64,000 nucleotides of DNA, taken from assembly GCF_014646135.1 (NCBI RefSeq), contig NZ_BMMW01000001.1:637570-701569 (forward strand), in the 5' to 3' direction. The translations under genes were made by a program, and so were the position numbers. This stretch comes from Nocardia camponoti. Its GTDB lineage: Bacteria; Actinomycetota; Actinomycetes; Mycobacteriales; Mycobacteriaceae. Below, one piece after another: positions 9,086 through 17,623 of this stretch; within the stretch, counting starts at the first letter, position 1, and every line of letters begins with the position of its first letter. The notes beneath the pieces were generated by a model. It had not been told where the DNA came from. It did no database searches and was given only the letters and a program-made list of their open reading frames with translations.

Positions 9086-9162
9086 GTGGCATTTTCGTGC
9101 ACGTTCGCGGGCATTCGACCGAAATCGGCGGGCCGACGCACCAACATGCACGAAAATGCCAC
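9086..9162. terminator. Long inverted repeat between converging cobG and GntR genes
   Basis: Arms 9086-9105 and 9143-9162 match at 19 of 20 positions (core GTGGCATTTTCGTGCA), with a 37-base loop. It sits in the 127-base gap where cobG and the GntR gene converge, so a bidirectional transcription stop is the simplest role. The long loop and absence of a T-tract are unusual, and a small palindromic repeat element is an alternative. Confidence 0.5.
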
Positions 9163-9185
9163 GAGTGTGGCAACCGGATGGTTGC

Positions 9186-9941
9186 TCACGCAGACGCTTC
9201 CCGATTGCTCCCCCGCTGCCGGGTGCGCGTCGCCGAAATTGGGTCGATGACGGGCATTGACCACTCCGCCGACAACGCCAAACTCGGTTCGCGACCTGAG
9301 CGCACGTGGCCGTACGCGATTTCGGCCGCCGCATCCGGGTCGTTAGCCGCGATCGCCGCGTACAGCGCTTCGTGTTCGTCGCATTGAGTGCCCGGGTCGC
9401 GCTCCTTCGTCAGGTGGAACAACCACCGAACGCGCGATTCCAGCGGACGCAGGAGCGATTGCAGCAGCGGGTTGCCCGAGATTTCCACGATCACCGAGTG
9501 GAACCGCGCGTTAGCGGCGGCGATCGCGGACTGGTCGGCGCGCGCGGTGGCGCTACGGGCGGCGGTGAGTTGTTCGCGCAGGGCGGCGAGGTCGGCCGGT
9601 TCGGCGCGTTCCGCCGCTAGTCGCGCGGCAAGCACCTCGAGGCTTTCGCGCACGTCGAACAGGTCGCGCACGTCGGCGACGGTGAACGGCGCGACGATCG
9701 CGCCCTGGCGAGGGACGATCACGACCAAACCTTCGCGTTCGAGCATCTGCAACGCCTCGCGTAAGGGAATGCGCGAGATAGCCAGTTCGGTGGCAAGATC
9801 GCGTTCTACGAGCCGTTGGCCCGGGCTTAACCGCAGGTCAATGATGCGGTCCCGCAGCTCTTCATACGCCTGATCCCGCAGCGACTTCTTCGCCGATTCC
9901 GCAGCCACTTCCCCATCCTTCGGCTCTGACACGCCCACCAC
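9186..9941 (-). CDS. GntR family regulator, FadR/FCD subfamily
   Basis: Transcription factor, about 250 aa. Seen: an N-terminal winged helix (about residues 20-85) with LRDQAYEELRDRIIDLRLSPGQRL and the recognition helix region AISRIPLREALQMLEREGLV, then an all-helical FCD ligand domain (about 95-230) with FHSVIVEISGNPLL and the metal-ligand type motif EHEALYAAIAANDPDAA. It is transcribed away from the purine-type ABC operon that begins 127 bases away, and a near-perfect 22-bp palindrome lies between them, so it probably represses that operon and possibly itself. The inducer is likely a purine-related compound or catabolite (inference). The start is GTG at 9941; GTG at 9932 is also possible. 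Confidence 0.85.
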   Translation of the reverse strand: MVGVSEPKDGEVAAESAKKSLRDQAYEELRDRIIDLRLSPGQRLVERDLATELAISRIPLREALQMLEREGLVVIVPRQGAIVAPFTVADVRDLFDVRESLEVLAARLAAERAEPADLAALREQLTAARSATARADQSAIAAANARFHSVIVEISGNPLLQSLLRPLESRVRWLFHLTKERDPGTQCDEHEALYAAIAANDPDAAAEIAYGHVRSGREPSLALSAEWSMPVIDPISATRTRQRGSNREASA

Positions 9942-10016
9942 GGTAGCCCGCGCGCGGGACGCGACCGTTTCTTACGTTTCGGTAATCCGCCGGTCATCAA
10001 CGACCATCACGCTCAC

Positions 10017-10038
10017 ACTTAACGGTATACCGCTAAGT
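10017..10038. promoter_or_regulatory. Probable GntR (FCD) operator, 22-bp palindrome
   Basis: A palindrome centred on CGGTATACCG; the two 11-base halves differ by one base pair (arms ACTTAACGGTA and ACTTAGCGGTA). GTATAC cores of this type are common targets of FadR-subfamily regulators. It lies between the divergent regulator and the BMP transporter operon, 29 bases before the first transporter gene, where binding would block transcription. Confidence 0.7.
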
Positions 10039-10067
10039 GAGCGGTTCGTTCGACCAAGGAGTACCCC

Positions 10068-11060
10068 GTGCACAAGTCCACTCGGCGCGCGATCGCCGTC
10101 AGCTCGGCCTTACTGGCCGCCTCTGCCCTGCTGTCGGCCTGCGGTTCCACGGAAACCTCGGCGGCTGGCGGAAAACTCAAAGTTGGCGTGTTCTTCCCCG
10201 GCTCGCTGTCCGACACCGGCTTCATGCAATCGGGATACCTTGGCTACCAACGCATCGCCGACAAACTCGGTGACAAAGTGGAGCTCAGCAAGGTCGAACA
10301 GGTGCCAGCCAGCGACTACCAGCAGGCCCTTGTTCGCTTCGCCTCCGCCAATGACCTGGTGATTTCCCTCGGCGGTCAGACCGACGCCGACGTCCGCAAA
10401 GTGGCACCCCAGTTCCCGAACGTGAAGTTCGTCGAAATCGGCGGCCCCGCCGACGCCAAGCCGTTGGCGAACCTCGCCTACTACGACCCGCAGCAGGCCG
10501 AAGCCGAATTCCTCAGCGGCGCGGTGTCGGCGGCGGGCTCGAAGTCAGGCGCTGTCGCGTTCATCGGCGGCGTTGAGCTGCCCGCGATTGTCAACGCCGC
10601 CAAGGCGTTTGGCAACGGAGCACGCTTCGTCAAGCCGGACGCGAATGTGCTCACTCCGCAGTATCTGGGCGACTTCAACGACCCCGCCAAGGCCAAGCAG
10701 GCCGCACTCGCGGACTACGGCGCTGGCGCTGGCGCACTCGGTCAGATCGTGAACCTCGGCAAGGCGGGCATCGAACAGGCCGCCACTCAGGTTGGTGCCG
10801 CCCTGGTTGGCGGCCCGATCCCCGGCGACTGCACCAACCCCGTCTACCTCGGCTACGTCCACACCGACATTGGCGCCGAAGTGGAGTTCGCGGTCAACGC
10901 CGCGCTGGACAAGTCGTGGAAGGCTGAGAACGTGCGCTTCGGGCTCACCTCGCCCAACCACGGCACCGATTTCGTGTTGTGCAGCAAGGACGCTGGCGTC
11001 GCCGACGCGCTCGCGAAGGCCAAGACCGCCCTGTCCACCGGCGCGATCAAGCCGTACTGA
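10068..11060 (+). CDS. BMP family ABC transporter substrate-binding lipoprotein
   Basis: Extracytoplasmic receptor of a nucleoside/purine-type ABC importer. 330 aa. Seen: a lipoprotein signal peptide with positive N-terminus, hydrophobic segment and lipobox LLSAC (cysteine near residue 25). The BMP fold follows, with LKVGVFFPGSLSDTGFMQSG near residue 37, ISLGGQTDADV and a final strand carrying FGLTSPNHGTDF. The start is GTG at 10068 after AAGGAG. First gene of a tight operon with the ATPase, two permeases, an OCD-like enzyme and a deaminase. The family (PnrA, BmpA, YufN) binds nucleosides; the exact ligand is not readable here. Confidence 0.9.
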   Translation: MHKSTRRAIAVSSALLAASALLSACGSTETSAAGGKLKVGVFFPGSLSDTGFMQSGYLGYQRIADKLGDKVELSKVEQVPASDYQQALVRFASANDLVISLGGQTDADVRKVAPQFPNVKFVEIGGPADAKPLANLAYYDPQQAEAEFLSGAVSAAGSKSGAVAFIGGVELPAIVNAAKAFGNGARFVKPDANVLTPQYLGDFNDPAKAKQAALADYGAGAGALGQIVNLGKAGIEQAATQVGAALVGGPIPGDCTNPVYLGYVHTDIGAEVEFAVNAALDKSWKAENVRFGLTSPNHGTDFVLCSKDAGVADALAKAKTALSTGAIKPY

Positions 11061-11065
11061 CGATC

Positions 11066-12625
11066 ATGAGCACTCCCGCGTTGACCCTGCACGGGGTCGG
11101 TAAACGCTTCGGTGACGTGCGGGCGCTCCACGATGTTGATGTCGTCGTGGAGGCTGGCACGGTCCATTGCGTGCTCGGCGAGAACGGCGCTGGCAAGTCC
11201 ACGCTGTGCAATCTGGTGTTCGGCAGCTACCGACCCGACACCGGGACAATGTCGTTGGGCGGCAACGACTTTCGACCCGAATCACCCGCCGCCGCGATGC
11301 GTGCGGGCGTAGCGATGGTGCACCAGCACTTCAGCCTCGTCACCACCATGACCGTCGCGGAGAACCTGCTGTTGACCCAGCAGGGTTTGCGGATGCGCCG
11401 CAAAGACCTCACCGATCGACTCGACGACATCGCGCGACGCTACCGGCTACACGTTGACCCAGACAGCAACGTCGCATCGATGCCGGTCGGCGCGCGGCAA
11501 AAGGTCGAAATCGTGAAGGCGCTGCTGCGCGACCCGTCGCTGATCCTGCTCGACGAACCAACGGGAGTGCTCGATCCCGCCGAGATCGACGCGCTGATCG
11601 ACACCTGCCGCGCCATCGCCGCCGACGGCAAAGCGGTGGTGCTGGTCACGCATAAGCTCGGCGAAGTCGCCAGGGTCGCTGATGCGGCGACGGTGTTGCG
11701 TCGCGGGACGGTGGCAGGCGGTGGCCGGATGTCCGAGACGAACGTCGCCGAGTTACTGACGGCGATGGTGGGTCGCACCGCCGCTGACCTCAATCCGACC
11801 GTTGCCGCGACCATCGGATTAGCGCCAGCGACACCGTCAGACATCGCCCGGCCGACGCGCGAAACAGCTTCGCACGCACCAGTTCTCACCGTTGATCGCG
11901 TCACGGTTCGTCGCGCCGACGGGAGCGCCGCGCTCGACAACGCGCACCTGGTGGTGCGGCCCGGCGAGATCGTTGGCATCGCGGGCGTGGAAGGCAATGG
12001 GCAAAGCGAACTGGTCGCGGTGCTCGCGGGCAGCACCCCCGTCGACGCTGGCACTGTGACGCTCGACGGCGTCGACATCACCACCGCGCGACCAGCGCAA
12101 CGCACCGAACGTGGCCTCGGCATCGTGCCCGAGGACCGTCACCGTGACGGCATGGTCGCGGACATGACCTTGGCCGAGAACCTGTTTCTGGGCCAGCTCA
12201 ACCGCTTTCGCCGCTTCGGTCTCCTCGACAAACGAGCGATCGGTCGTGCGGCGCAGGTCGAACTCGACCGGTTCGACGTGCGCGCGGCGGGGCCCTGGGT
12301 GCGGATGGGTTCGCTGTCGGGCGGGAACCAGCAGAAGGTGGTGCTCGCGCGGGAGTTGTCGGCGGCGAACTTGCGGTGCATTGTCGCCGCGCAGCCCACA
12401 CGCGGATTAGACATTGGCGCGGTCGATTTCGTGCTCACCCAACTACGCGATGCCGCCGCGCGCGGCTGCGGGGTGCTTGTGGTGTCGAGCGAAGTGCCCG
12501 AGTTGCTTGCCGTGTGTGACCGCGTGGTTGTCGCCTATCGCGGCACGATGAGCGGTCCAGTCGCGGTCGCCAATCCCGATGCGCAACAACAGATTAGCGA
12601 ACTCATGATGGGAGTTTCGGCATGA
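11066..12625 (+). CDS. ABC transporter ATP-binding protein (two fused ABC domains)
   Basis: ATPase of the importer, cytoplasmic face. 519 aa, the usual length of YufO/RbsA-type double-domain ATPases. Seen: first Walker A GENGAGKST (residues 38-46), a degenerate first signature VGARQKVEI, Walker B LILLDEPTGVLDP, then a second nucleotide domain with GVEGNGQS, signature LSGGNQQKV and a final QPTRGLD. One degenerate half is normal in this subfamily. ATG at 11066 lies five bases after the lipoprotein stop; a more upstream start would overlap that gene in the wrong frame. It overlaps the following permease by four bases (ATGA). Confidence 0.93.
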   Translation: MSTPALTLHGVGKRFGDVRALHDVDVVVEAGTVHCVLGENGAGKSTLCNLVFGSYRPDTGTMSLGGNDFRPESPAAAMRAGVAMVHQHFSLVTTMTVAENLLLTQQGLRMRRKDLTDRLDDIARRYRLHVDPDSNVASMPVGARQKVEIVKALLRDPSLILLDEPTGVLDPAEIDALIDTCRAIAADGKAVVLVTHKLGEVARVADAATVLRRGTVAGGGRMSETNVAELLTAMVGRTAADLNPTVAATIGLAPATPSDIARPTRETASHAPVLTVDRVTVRRADGSAALDNAHLVVRPGEIVGIAGVEGNGQSELVAVLAGSTPVDAGTVTLDGVDITTARPAQRTERGLGIVPEDRHRDGMVADMTLAENLFLGQLNRFRRFGLLDKRAIGRAAQVELDRFDVRAAGPWVRMGSLSGGNQQKVVLARELSAANLRCIVAAQPTRGLDIGAVDFVLTQLRDAAARGCGVLVVSSEVPELLAVCDRVVVAYRGTMSGPVAVANPDAQQQISELMMGVSA

Positions 12626-13800
12626 CCGATCAGGCCCCGGTGTCGGTGGCCAGCGCGCCGGATAGCCACCGGGCAGACGGGCGCAGGCACCTGCTCACCG
12701 TCCCCAGCACGCGCCTCGGGTTCGGGCAGGTGGCCCACCATCCCCTCGCGGTCGCCGTCGCGGCTGTGGTCGCCGCCGGCTCGGTCGGGCTGATCTTGGC
12801 CGCGGCGGCAGGCGCTGCTCCTGGCGCGACCATCACCGCGCTGTGGGAAGGAATGTTCGGCGGCAACTACGCGATCGGCGCCTCCCTCAATGTCGCGGCC
12901 ACGCTGATGCTGGTCGCGACGGGCTTCACCATCGCGCATCGCGCTGGGCTGGTCAATGTGGGTGGTGAAGGTCAGATTTGCGCGGGCGCGATCGCCGCGA
13001 CCACGATCGGAACCACCCTGACCGGCGCGCCAGCCGCGATCACGTTGCCAGCGGTGTTGATCGGCGCGGCGGCAGCGGGCTGGTTGTGGGCCGCGATCGC
13101 CGCGTACCTGCGGGTGACGCGCGGCACGAGCGAGATCATCACCACCCTGTTGCTCAACTTCGTCGGCCTGGCGATGGTGCTGTTGGTCGTGCATGAACCC
13201 GCACTGCTGCGTCAACCGGTGACCTCGTCGGAGACGCTCCCACAATCCGAACCTCTCACTGCCGCAGCACATTTGCCGCTCCTAGGTATCGAACGGTCCC
13301 CCGCGACGATCGCCCTATGGATCGCGGTGATCGCCGCCATCGGAACCGCGATTCTGCTCCGGCACACCGCACTTGGCACCCGACTGCGCGCGGTCGGCCT
13401 CAACCCCGACGCGGCCAGCCGACTCGGACTGTCGGTCGGTCGACTGCGCTTCCTGAGCTTGTCTAGCGCGGGTGCGTTCGCGGGCGTTGCGGGTGGATTA
13501 CTCGTTGCGACAGCACCTTTCGTGCTCGCCGAAGGACTGTCGTCGGGCTACGGGTTCTCCGGGCTCGTGGTCGGCCTGCTCGCGCGAGGCTCGCTGTCGG
13601 CCGTCGTCGCGGTGTCGCTGCTGCTCGGGTTCCTCGTTTCGGGCGGCATCAACCTGCAGTTGGCGGCGAATGTGCCCGCGTCGACCATCGCGGTCGTTGA
13701 GTCGCTGATGATCGTCTTCATCGCGGGGGCGGCCATCTGGACAAGAAGTGTGCGCAGATCCAAGCCTGACACCACCGAACTCGCGGGAGCACAACGATGA
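12622..13800 (+). CDS. ABC transporter permease (BMP/YufP-like)
   Basis: Integral membrane permease of the nucleoside-type importer. 392 aa with about 8-9 hydrophobic segments starting near residue 40. Seen: the branched-chain/BMP permease motif NVGGEGQICAGAIAA (about 112-126), TSEIITTLLLNFVGL, and GFSGLVVGLLARG near residue 312. The N-terminal 35 residues are hydrophilic. It overlaps the ATPase stop and the next permease start by four bases each, implying translational coupling and equal stoichiometry. The specificity follows the lipoprotein and remains purine nucleoside-like by family inference only. Confidence 0.9.
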   Translation: MTDQAPVSVASAPDSHRADGRRHLLTVPSTRLGFGQVAHHPLAVAVAAVVAAGSVGLILAAAAGAAPGATITALWEGMFGGNYAIGASLNVAATLMLVATGFTIAHRAGLVNVGGEGQICAGAIAATTIGTTLTGAPAAITLPAVLIGAAAAGWLWAAIAAYLRVTRGTSEIITTLLLNFVGLAMVLLVVHEPALLRQPVTSSETLPQSEPLTAAAHLPLLGIERSPATIALWIAVIAAIGTAILLRHTALGTRLRAVGLNPDAASRLGLSVGRLRFLSLSSAGAFAGVAGGLLVATAPFVLAEGLSSGYGFSGLVVGLLARGSLSAVVAVSLLLGFLVSGGINLQLAANVPASTIAVVESLMIVFIAGAAIWTRSVRRSKPDTTELAGAQR

Positions 13801-14723
13801 GTCTCGACACGGTCACCGACATCGCAACCAGCGGAATCGGTTTCACCCTGCCCATCCTCGTTGCCGCGAGTGGCGAACTGGTGAGCGAACGCGCTGGCGT
13901 GCTCAATCTGAGCCTAGAGGCGATGATGCTGACCGGTGCCTTCGCCGGGGTGCTCGGCACCGTGAGCACCGGCTCACCAGTGATCGGCACCGTCACCGCC
14001 GTCGTTGCCGCGCTGATTTTCGGTGCGCTGCAAGCGATCTGGAGTATTCGGCTGCGAGCCGACCAGATCGTTGTCGGCATCGCGAGCAACGCGCTTGCGT
14101 TAGGGGCAACCACGTACGGTGCACGGCTGTTGCTGTCAGATGGCAAGGGGCACAGCGTGACTGGCTTCGACCCGCTGAAAATCCCGCTTCTGCACGACAT
14201 TCCCGTCATCGGACCCGCGCTGTTCGGGCAGACCGCGCTCGGGTATCTGTGCATCGCCGTGGTCGCCGTCTTGGCCGTGACGTTCTCGCGCCGCACCAAA
14301 CTAGGCCTGATCATCGATGCGATCGGCGAAGACGCCGTCGCCGCCGACCGCACCGGCCTTCCCGTGCGCGCCGTGCGCTACGGCTGCGTGCTGCTTGCCG
14401 CGTTCGCGGCGGGACTGGGCGGCGCGCAACTGGCCCTGTCCGAGGTGCATTCGTTCAGCGACAACATGACTGGCGGCATCGGCTACCTCGCCGTGGTCGC
14501 GGTGATCGCGGGTCGCTGGCGCGCGCTCGGCGTGATCTGGGCGTCGGTGTTTTTCGGCCTCGCGCAGGCGCTGCAGTTCGCGCTGCCCGCCCTTGGCGTG
14601 GACGTGCCGTTCGCGCTGCTGGTGATGCTGCCGTATGTGATCGCGATCATCGCCGTCAGCGGGTTGGTCGGCAACAGCCGATCCCCGCGCGACCTCACCG
14701 TCGCCTTCGCCCGAACTTCCTGA
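13797..14723 (+). CDS. ABC transporter permease (YufQ-like)
   Basis: Second integral membrane subunit of the importer, 308 aa. Seen: LPILVAASGELVSERAGVLNLSLEAMMLTGAF (in part) near the N-terminus, where the segment SERAGVLNLSLEAMM is the family-typical 'GxxNLxxEGxM' type motif, followed by 7-8 hydrophobic segments and ending with VIAIIAVSGLVGNSRSP. The ATG overlaps the stop of the previous permease. With the lipoprotein and ATPase this forms a complete BMP-type transporter. The 27-base gap to the next gene suggests the enzymes are in the same transcript. Confidence 0.9.
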   Translation: MSLDTVTDIATSGIGFTLPILVAASGELVSERAGVLNLSLEAMMLTGAFAGVLGTVSTGSPVIGTVTAVVAALIFGALQAIWSIRLRADQIVVGIASNALALGATTYGARLLLSDGKGHSVTGFDPLKIPLLHDIPVIGPALFGQTALGYLCIAVVAVLAVTFSRRTKLGLIIDAIGEDAVAADRTGLPVRAVRYGCVLLAAFAAGLGGAQLALSEVHSFSDNMTGGIGYLAVVAVIAGRWRALGVIWASVFFGLAQALQFALPALGVDVPFALLVMLPYVIAIIAVSGLVGNSRSPRDLTVAFARTS

Positions 14724-14750
14724 CCTGTCACTGCTTTTGAGGAGTCACCG

Positions 14751-15731
14751 TTGACGCTGATTTTGTCGCACTCTGATGTGGGTGCCCTGCTTGACCGCGC
14801 CGAGGTGCTCGCCGCCGTCGAACGCGCGCACGCCGAATTGGCAGCGGGCACCGCGTTCGTGCCAGCGCCGCCAGCCGTGGCGTTGGGTGGCGCGGCGTTC
14901 ATCCCGATGGTCGCCGCGGCTGAGTCCGCGGGTGCTGTCGCGGTGAAGTTGCTCGCCGACCTGCCCGCCAACCAGGCCCGGGGCCTGCCGGTGCAGCGGT
15001 CGGTCATCGTGGTGACCTCGGCGACTGACGGTGCGTGCGAGGCGCTGATCGACGGTCGCCTCGTCACCGCTGTGCGCACAGCGGCGGCCAGCGCGGTTGC
15101 CACCAAATACCTTGCGACAGAACGGAGTTCCACACTCGGCGTGATCGGTGCTGGCAATCTCGCGATCGAACACACGCGCGCCATCGCGACGGTACGCGAG
15201 CTTGACACGGTGCTCGTCTGGTCGCGCACCAAGGCCACGATCGACCGATTCCGCAGTGCGATAACCGATTTGGATCTCAAGGTGCACGCCGTCGACAGTC
15301 CAGAAGCGGTTACCCGCGCCGCCGACATCGTCTGCACGCTGACCCCGTCGCGCGAGCCGATCCTGCGCGGTGCGTGGCTCGGCGAAGGGGTGCACGTCAA
15401 CGCCGTCGGCGCACCGCCGCGCGCGGACCACCGCGAGGTCGACGGGGAGGCCATGCGTCGGGCGAGGGTCGTCGTAGACTCGGTGGGCACCACGCTCACC
15501 AAGTCCGGGGACAGCCTGCTCGCCATCGCCGAGGGCGCGATCACCCAGGACGCGGTGAGCACCGAACTGGGCGACGTCCTTTCCGGCCGGGCACCCGGCC
15601 GTCGCACCGAACGCGACATCACGCTGTTCAACTCGGTGGGCATCGGGTTGCAAGACCTCGCCACCGCCCGCCTGCTGATCGACAAGGCCCGCGCCAACGG
15701 CATTGGAACGGAAGTGGATCTCAGCTTATGA
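14751..15731 (+). CDS. Ornithine cyclodeaminase / mu-crystallin family protein
   Basis: NAD(P)-dependent enzyme of the OCD family, 326 aa. Members deaminate ornithine to proline, reduce cyclic ketimines or act as alanine dehydrogenases. Seen: VAVKLLADLP (residues about 63-72, substrate-lysine region), a dinucleotide-binding GVIGAGNLAIEHT near residue 130, and the TPSREPILRGAWLGEGVHVNAVG region ending the Rossmann domain. TTG start at 14751 after GAGGAG. Its position inside a nucleoside-transport operon is odd for a proline-pathway enzyme, so its substrate may be an amino acid or ketimine released from the transported compound (inference). It overlaps the deaminase gene by four bases. Confidence 0.82.
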   Translation: MTLILSHSDVGALLDRAEVLAAVERAHAELAAGTAFVPAPPAVALGGAAFIPMVAAAESAGAVAVKLLADLPANQARGLPVQRSVIVVTSATDGACEALIDGRLVTAVRTAAASAVATKYLATERSSTLGVIGAGNLAIEHTRAIATVRELDTVLVWSRTKATIDRFRSAITDLDLKVHAVDSPEAVTRAADIVCTLTPSREPILRGAWLGEGVHVNAVGAPPRADHREVDGEAMRRARVVVDSVGTTLTKSGDSLLAIAEGAITQDAVSTELGDVLSGRAPGRRTERDITLFNSVGIGLQDLATARLLIDKARANGIGTEVDLSL

Positions 15732-16219
15732 GCGACCTGACCGAGGTTGACGCGACCCATCTGCGCCGCGCCATCGAACTCGCTGGCGAAGCACTGGCCC
15801 TGGGCGACCGACCGTTCGGGGCGGTAGCGGTGGCGCGCGATGGGTCCGTGATCGCCGAGGGGGTGAACGCGGTGAACACCACCGGCGACGTCACCACCCA
15901 CGCCGAACTGGTCGCGATCACGGTCGCGACTGCGGCCGGTCGCGCCGAAGCCTTGCGCGGTGCCACCGTGTACGCGAGCGGCGAACCGTGCCCGATGTGC
16001 GCGGCGGCGATGGTGTGGGCGGGCGTTGGAAGGATCGTCTTCGCCGCTGCGGCAGCCGAATTCGGTGCGATCCTGCCTTCCGGCACCCGCTTCGACCTGA
16101 CGTGCGCGGACCTGGTTGCGACGTCGAATGTTGTGGTGGAGGTGAGCGGGCCGCATTTGGGTGGTGAGGGGCTGGACGTGTTCCGCGAGGCGGCGGAAGC
16201 CTATGGCGAGCGCCGCTGA
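15728..16219 (+). CDS. Nucleobase/nucleoside deaminase (cytidine deaminase-like zinc enzyme)
   Basis: Zinc hydrolase that removes an amino group from a purine or pyrimidine base or nucleoside. 163 aa. Seen: the zinc and proton-shuttle motif HAE (about residues 59-61) and the second zinc motif PCPMCAAAM (about 90-98), with a FGAVAVARDG strand before them. The length and PCPMC motif fit guanine deaminase/TadA-like enzymes, but the C-terminus lacks clear tRNA-binding features, and a separate TadA would be expected elsewhere. As last gene of the transporter operon, it probably acts on the imported purine. Confidence 0.82.
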   Translation: MSDLTEVDATHLRRAIELAGEALALGDRPFGAVAVARDGSVIAEGVNAVNTTGDVTTHAELVAITVATAAGRAEALRGATVYASGEPCPMCAAAMVWAGVGRIVFAAAAAEFGAILPSGTRFDLTCADLVATSNVVVEVSGPHLGGEGLDVFREAAEAYGERR

Positions 16220-16283
16220 GCTCCCACAAACCTGCCGACAGCTGGGGAACACTGGCGGAACACAAGACCATGCAATAAGCTCG

Positions 16284-16335
16284 TTTGTGCAGGTTTTCCG
16301 CACAAAGCACGGTTTAACGCAGTTCTGCTCTGCGT
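16284..16335 (+). promoter_or_regulatory. Two small hairpins upstream of the AAA ATPase gene
   Basis: Stem 1 pairs TTTGTGC (16284-16290) with GCACAAA (16300-16306). Stem 2 pairs ACGCAG (16317-16322) with CTGCGT (16330-16335). They lie between the deaminase stop and the defence-like pair. They could end the purine operon or act in the leader of the ATPase gene. A strong GAGGAGG ribosome binding site follows at about 16339-16345. Confidence 0.35.
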
Positions 16336-16351
16336 CACGAGGAGGCTGGGC

Positions 16352-17623
16352 ATGCTGTTGCGTTTTCGGGTGGCCAATCATCGGTCGATTCGGGATGAGT
16401 ACGAACTGTCGCTGATCGGCACCGAGTTCAACGAGGGCACCGCACGTGAGACGGGGCTGACCAGCAAGGGGCGTCCCGTCACCGCATCGCCGGTCGCGGG
16501 CATCTTCGGTGCGAACGCATCAGGCAAATCGAATCTGCTCAGCGCTCTCCGATTCATGCGCACCGCCATCCGCGACTCGGTGGCCGAGTGGGCCAAAACT
16601 CCCACGCTTATACCGCGCGAACCATTCAAGCTCGATCCCGAATCCCGCGACCAAAGCTCGCTTTTTGAAGTCGATCTTCTGCTCGGCACCCCGCCGATCC
16701 GGTACACGTATGGATTCGAACTGTCAGATGAACGCGTCGAAGCCGAGTGGCTCCACGCCTACCCGCACGGCAAACGCAATATCTGGTTCGACCGGGATGC
16801 TGCACGCGGCGACGCGGGCAGCGACGAATTCGTCTTCCGCGGAACAGGATTCAAGGGCCGCAGGGAAGATTTGGTCGCGTTTACCAGGCCCAACGCCCTG
16901 TTTTTGTCGGTCGGCGCGACGTTCAACGACCCGCAGCTTCGCGCGATCCATGCCTGGTTCAACGACAATTTTTGGTTGGTCTCTCCCGCGACCGATATCG
17001 CCGCTCGCACCCGATGGACCCAACGCCTACTCACCGACGTCAAAGACTCACCACAGTTCGCCGAGGACGTCACCCGCCTGCTCGCTGTCGCCGACCTGGG
17101 TTTGACCGGAGTCGACATCGACCCAGAGTCCGACCAAGTCCAGCTTCGCCATCAAGCGAAAGACGGCGACGTAGCCTTAGATTTCCTCAGCGAGGAATCC
17201 TTAGGCACGCATGCCTGGTTCGCGTTCCTCGGCCCGTTGTTAAGCGTGTTGAAGTCCGGCGCGGTCTTGCTGGTGGACGAACTGGATTCAAGTTTGCATC
17301 CCACGCTGGCCGCAGAAGTGGTTCGCCTGTTCCAGGACGCAGACGCCAATCCTGAAGGCGCACAACTGATCTTCACCACGCACGACGCGACGCTCCTAGG
17401 CAACAACGTGCTTGAGCGGCCACTCGACCGCGATCAGGTGTGGTTGACCGCGAAGCAACGATCAGGCGAGACCGAGCTGTACCCCTTGATCGACGCGAAG
17501 CCACGAAAGGAAGACAACCTAGAGCGCGGTTACCTCCGTGGACGCTATGGCGGCATTCCTAGGATCTCGATCGGCAAAATCTCGCGCGAACGGTCGCGGC
17601 AGATAGCGGAAGGTTCCGAGTGA
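16352..17623 (+). CDS. AAA family ATPase, RloA-like (ABC/SMC-type OLD-like ATPase)
   Basis: 423 aa ATPase of the AAA_15/AAA_21 kind, related to RloA and to the ATPase partners of OLD/PARIS systems. Seen: an N-terminal strand MLLRFRVANHRSI, Walker A GANASGKSN (residues 53-61), a signature-like SEESLGT (about 280), Walker B VLLVDELDSSLHP (about 305-317) and an H-loop FTTHD (about 338-342). These are the elements of ABC-type ATPases that dimerise head to tail. The ATG at 16352 follows GAGGAGG. It overlaps the RloB gene by four bases (GTGA), so the two are translationally coupled. The likely role is sensing phage or DNA damage and controlling the RloB effector (inference from families). Confidence 0.85.
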   Translation: MLLRFRVANHRSIRDEYELSLIGTEFNEGTARETGLTSKGRPVTASPVAGIFGANASGKSNLLSALRFMRTAIRDSVAEWAKTPTLIPREPFKLDPESRDQSSLFEVDLLLGTPPIRYTYGFELSDERVEAEWLHAYPHGKRNIWFDRDAARGDAGSDEFVFRGTGFKGRREDLVAFTRPNALFLSVGATFNDPQLRAIHAWFNDNFWLVSPATDIAARTRWTQRLLTDVKDSPQFAEDVTRLLAVADLGLTGVDIDPESDQVQLRHQAKDGDVALDFLSEESLGTHAWFAFLGPLLSVLKSGAVLLVDELDSSLHPTLAAEVVRLFQDADANPEGAQLIFTTHDATLLGNNVLERPLDRDQVWLTAKQRSGETELYPLIDAKPRKEDNLERGYLRGRYGGIPRISIGKISRERSRQIAEGSE

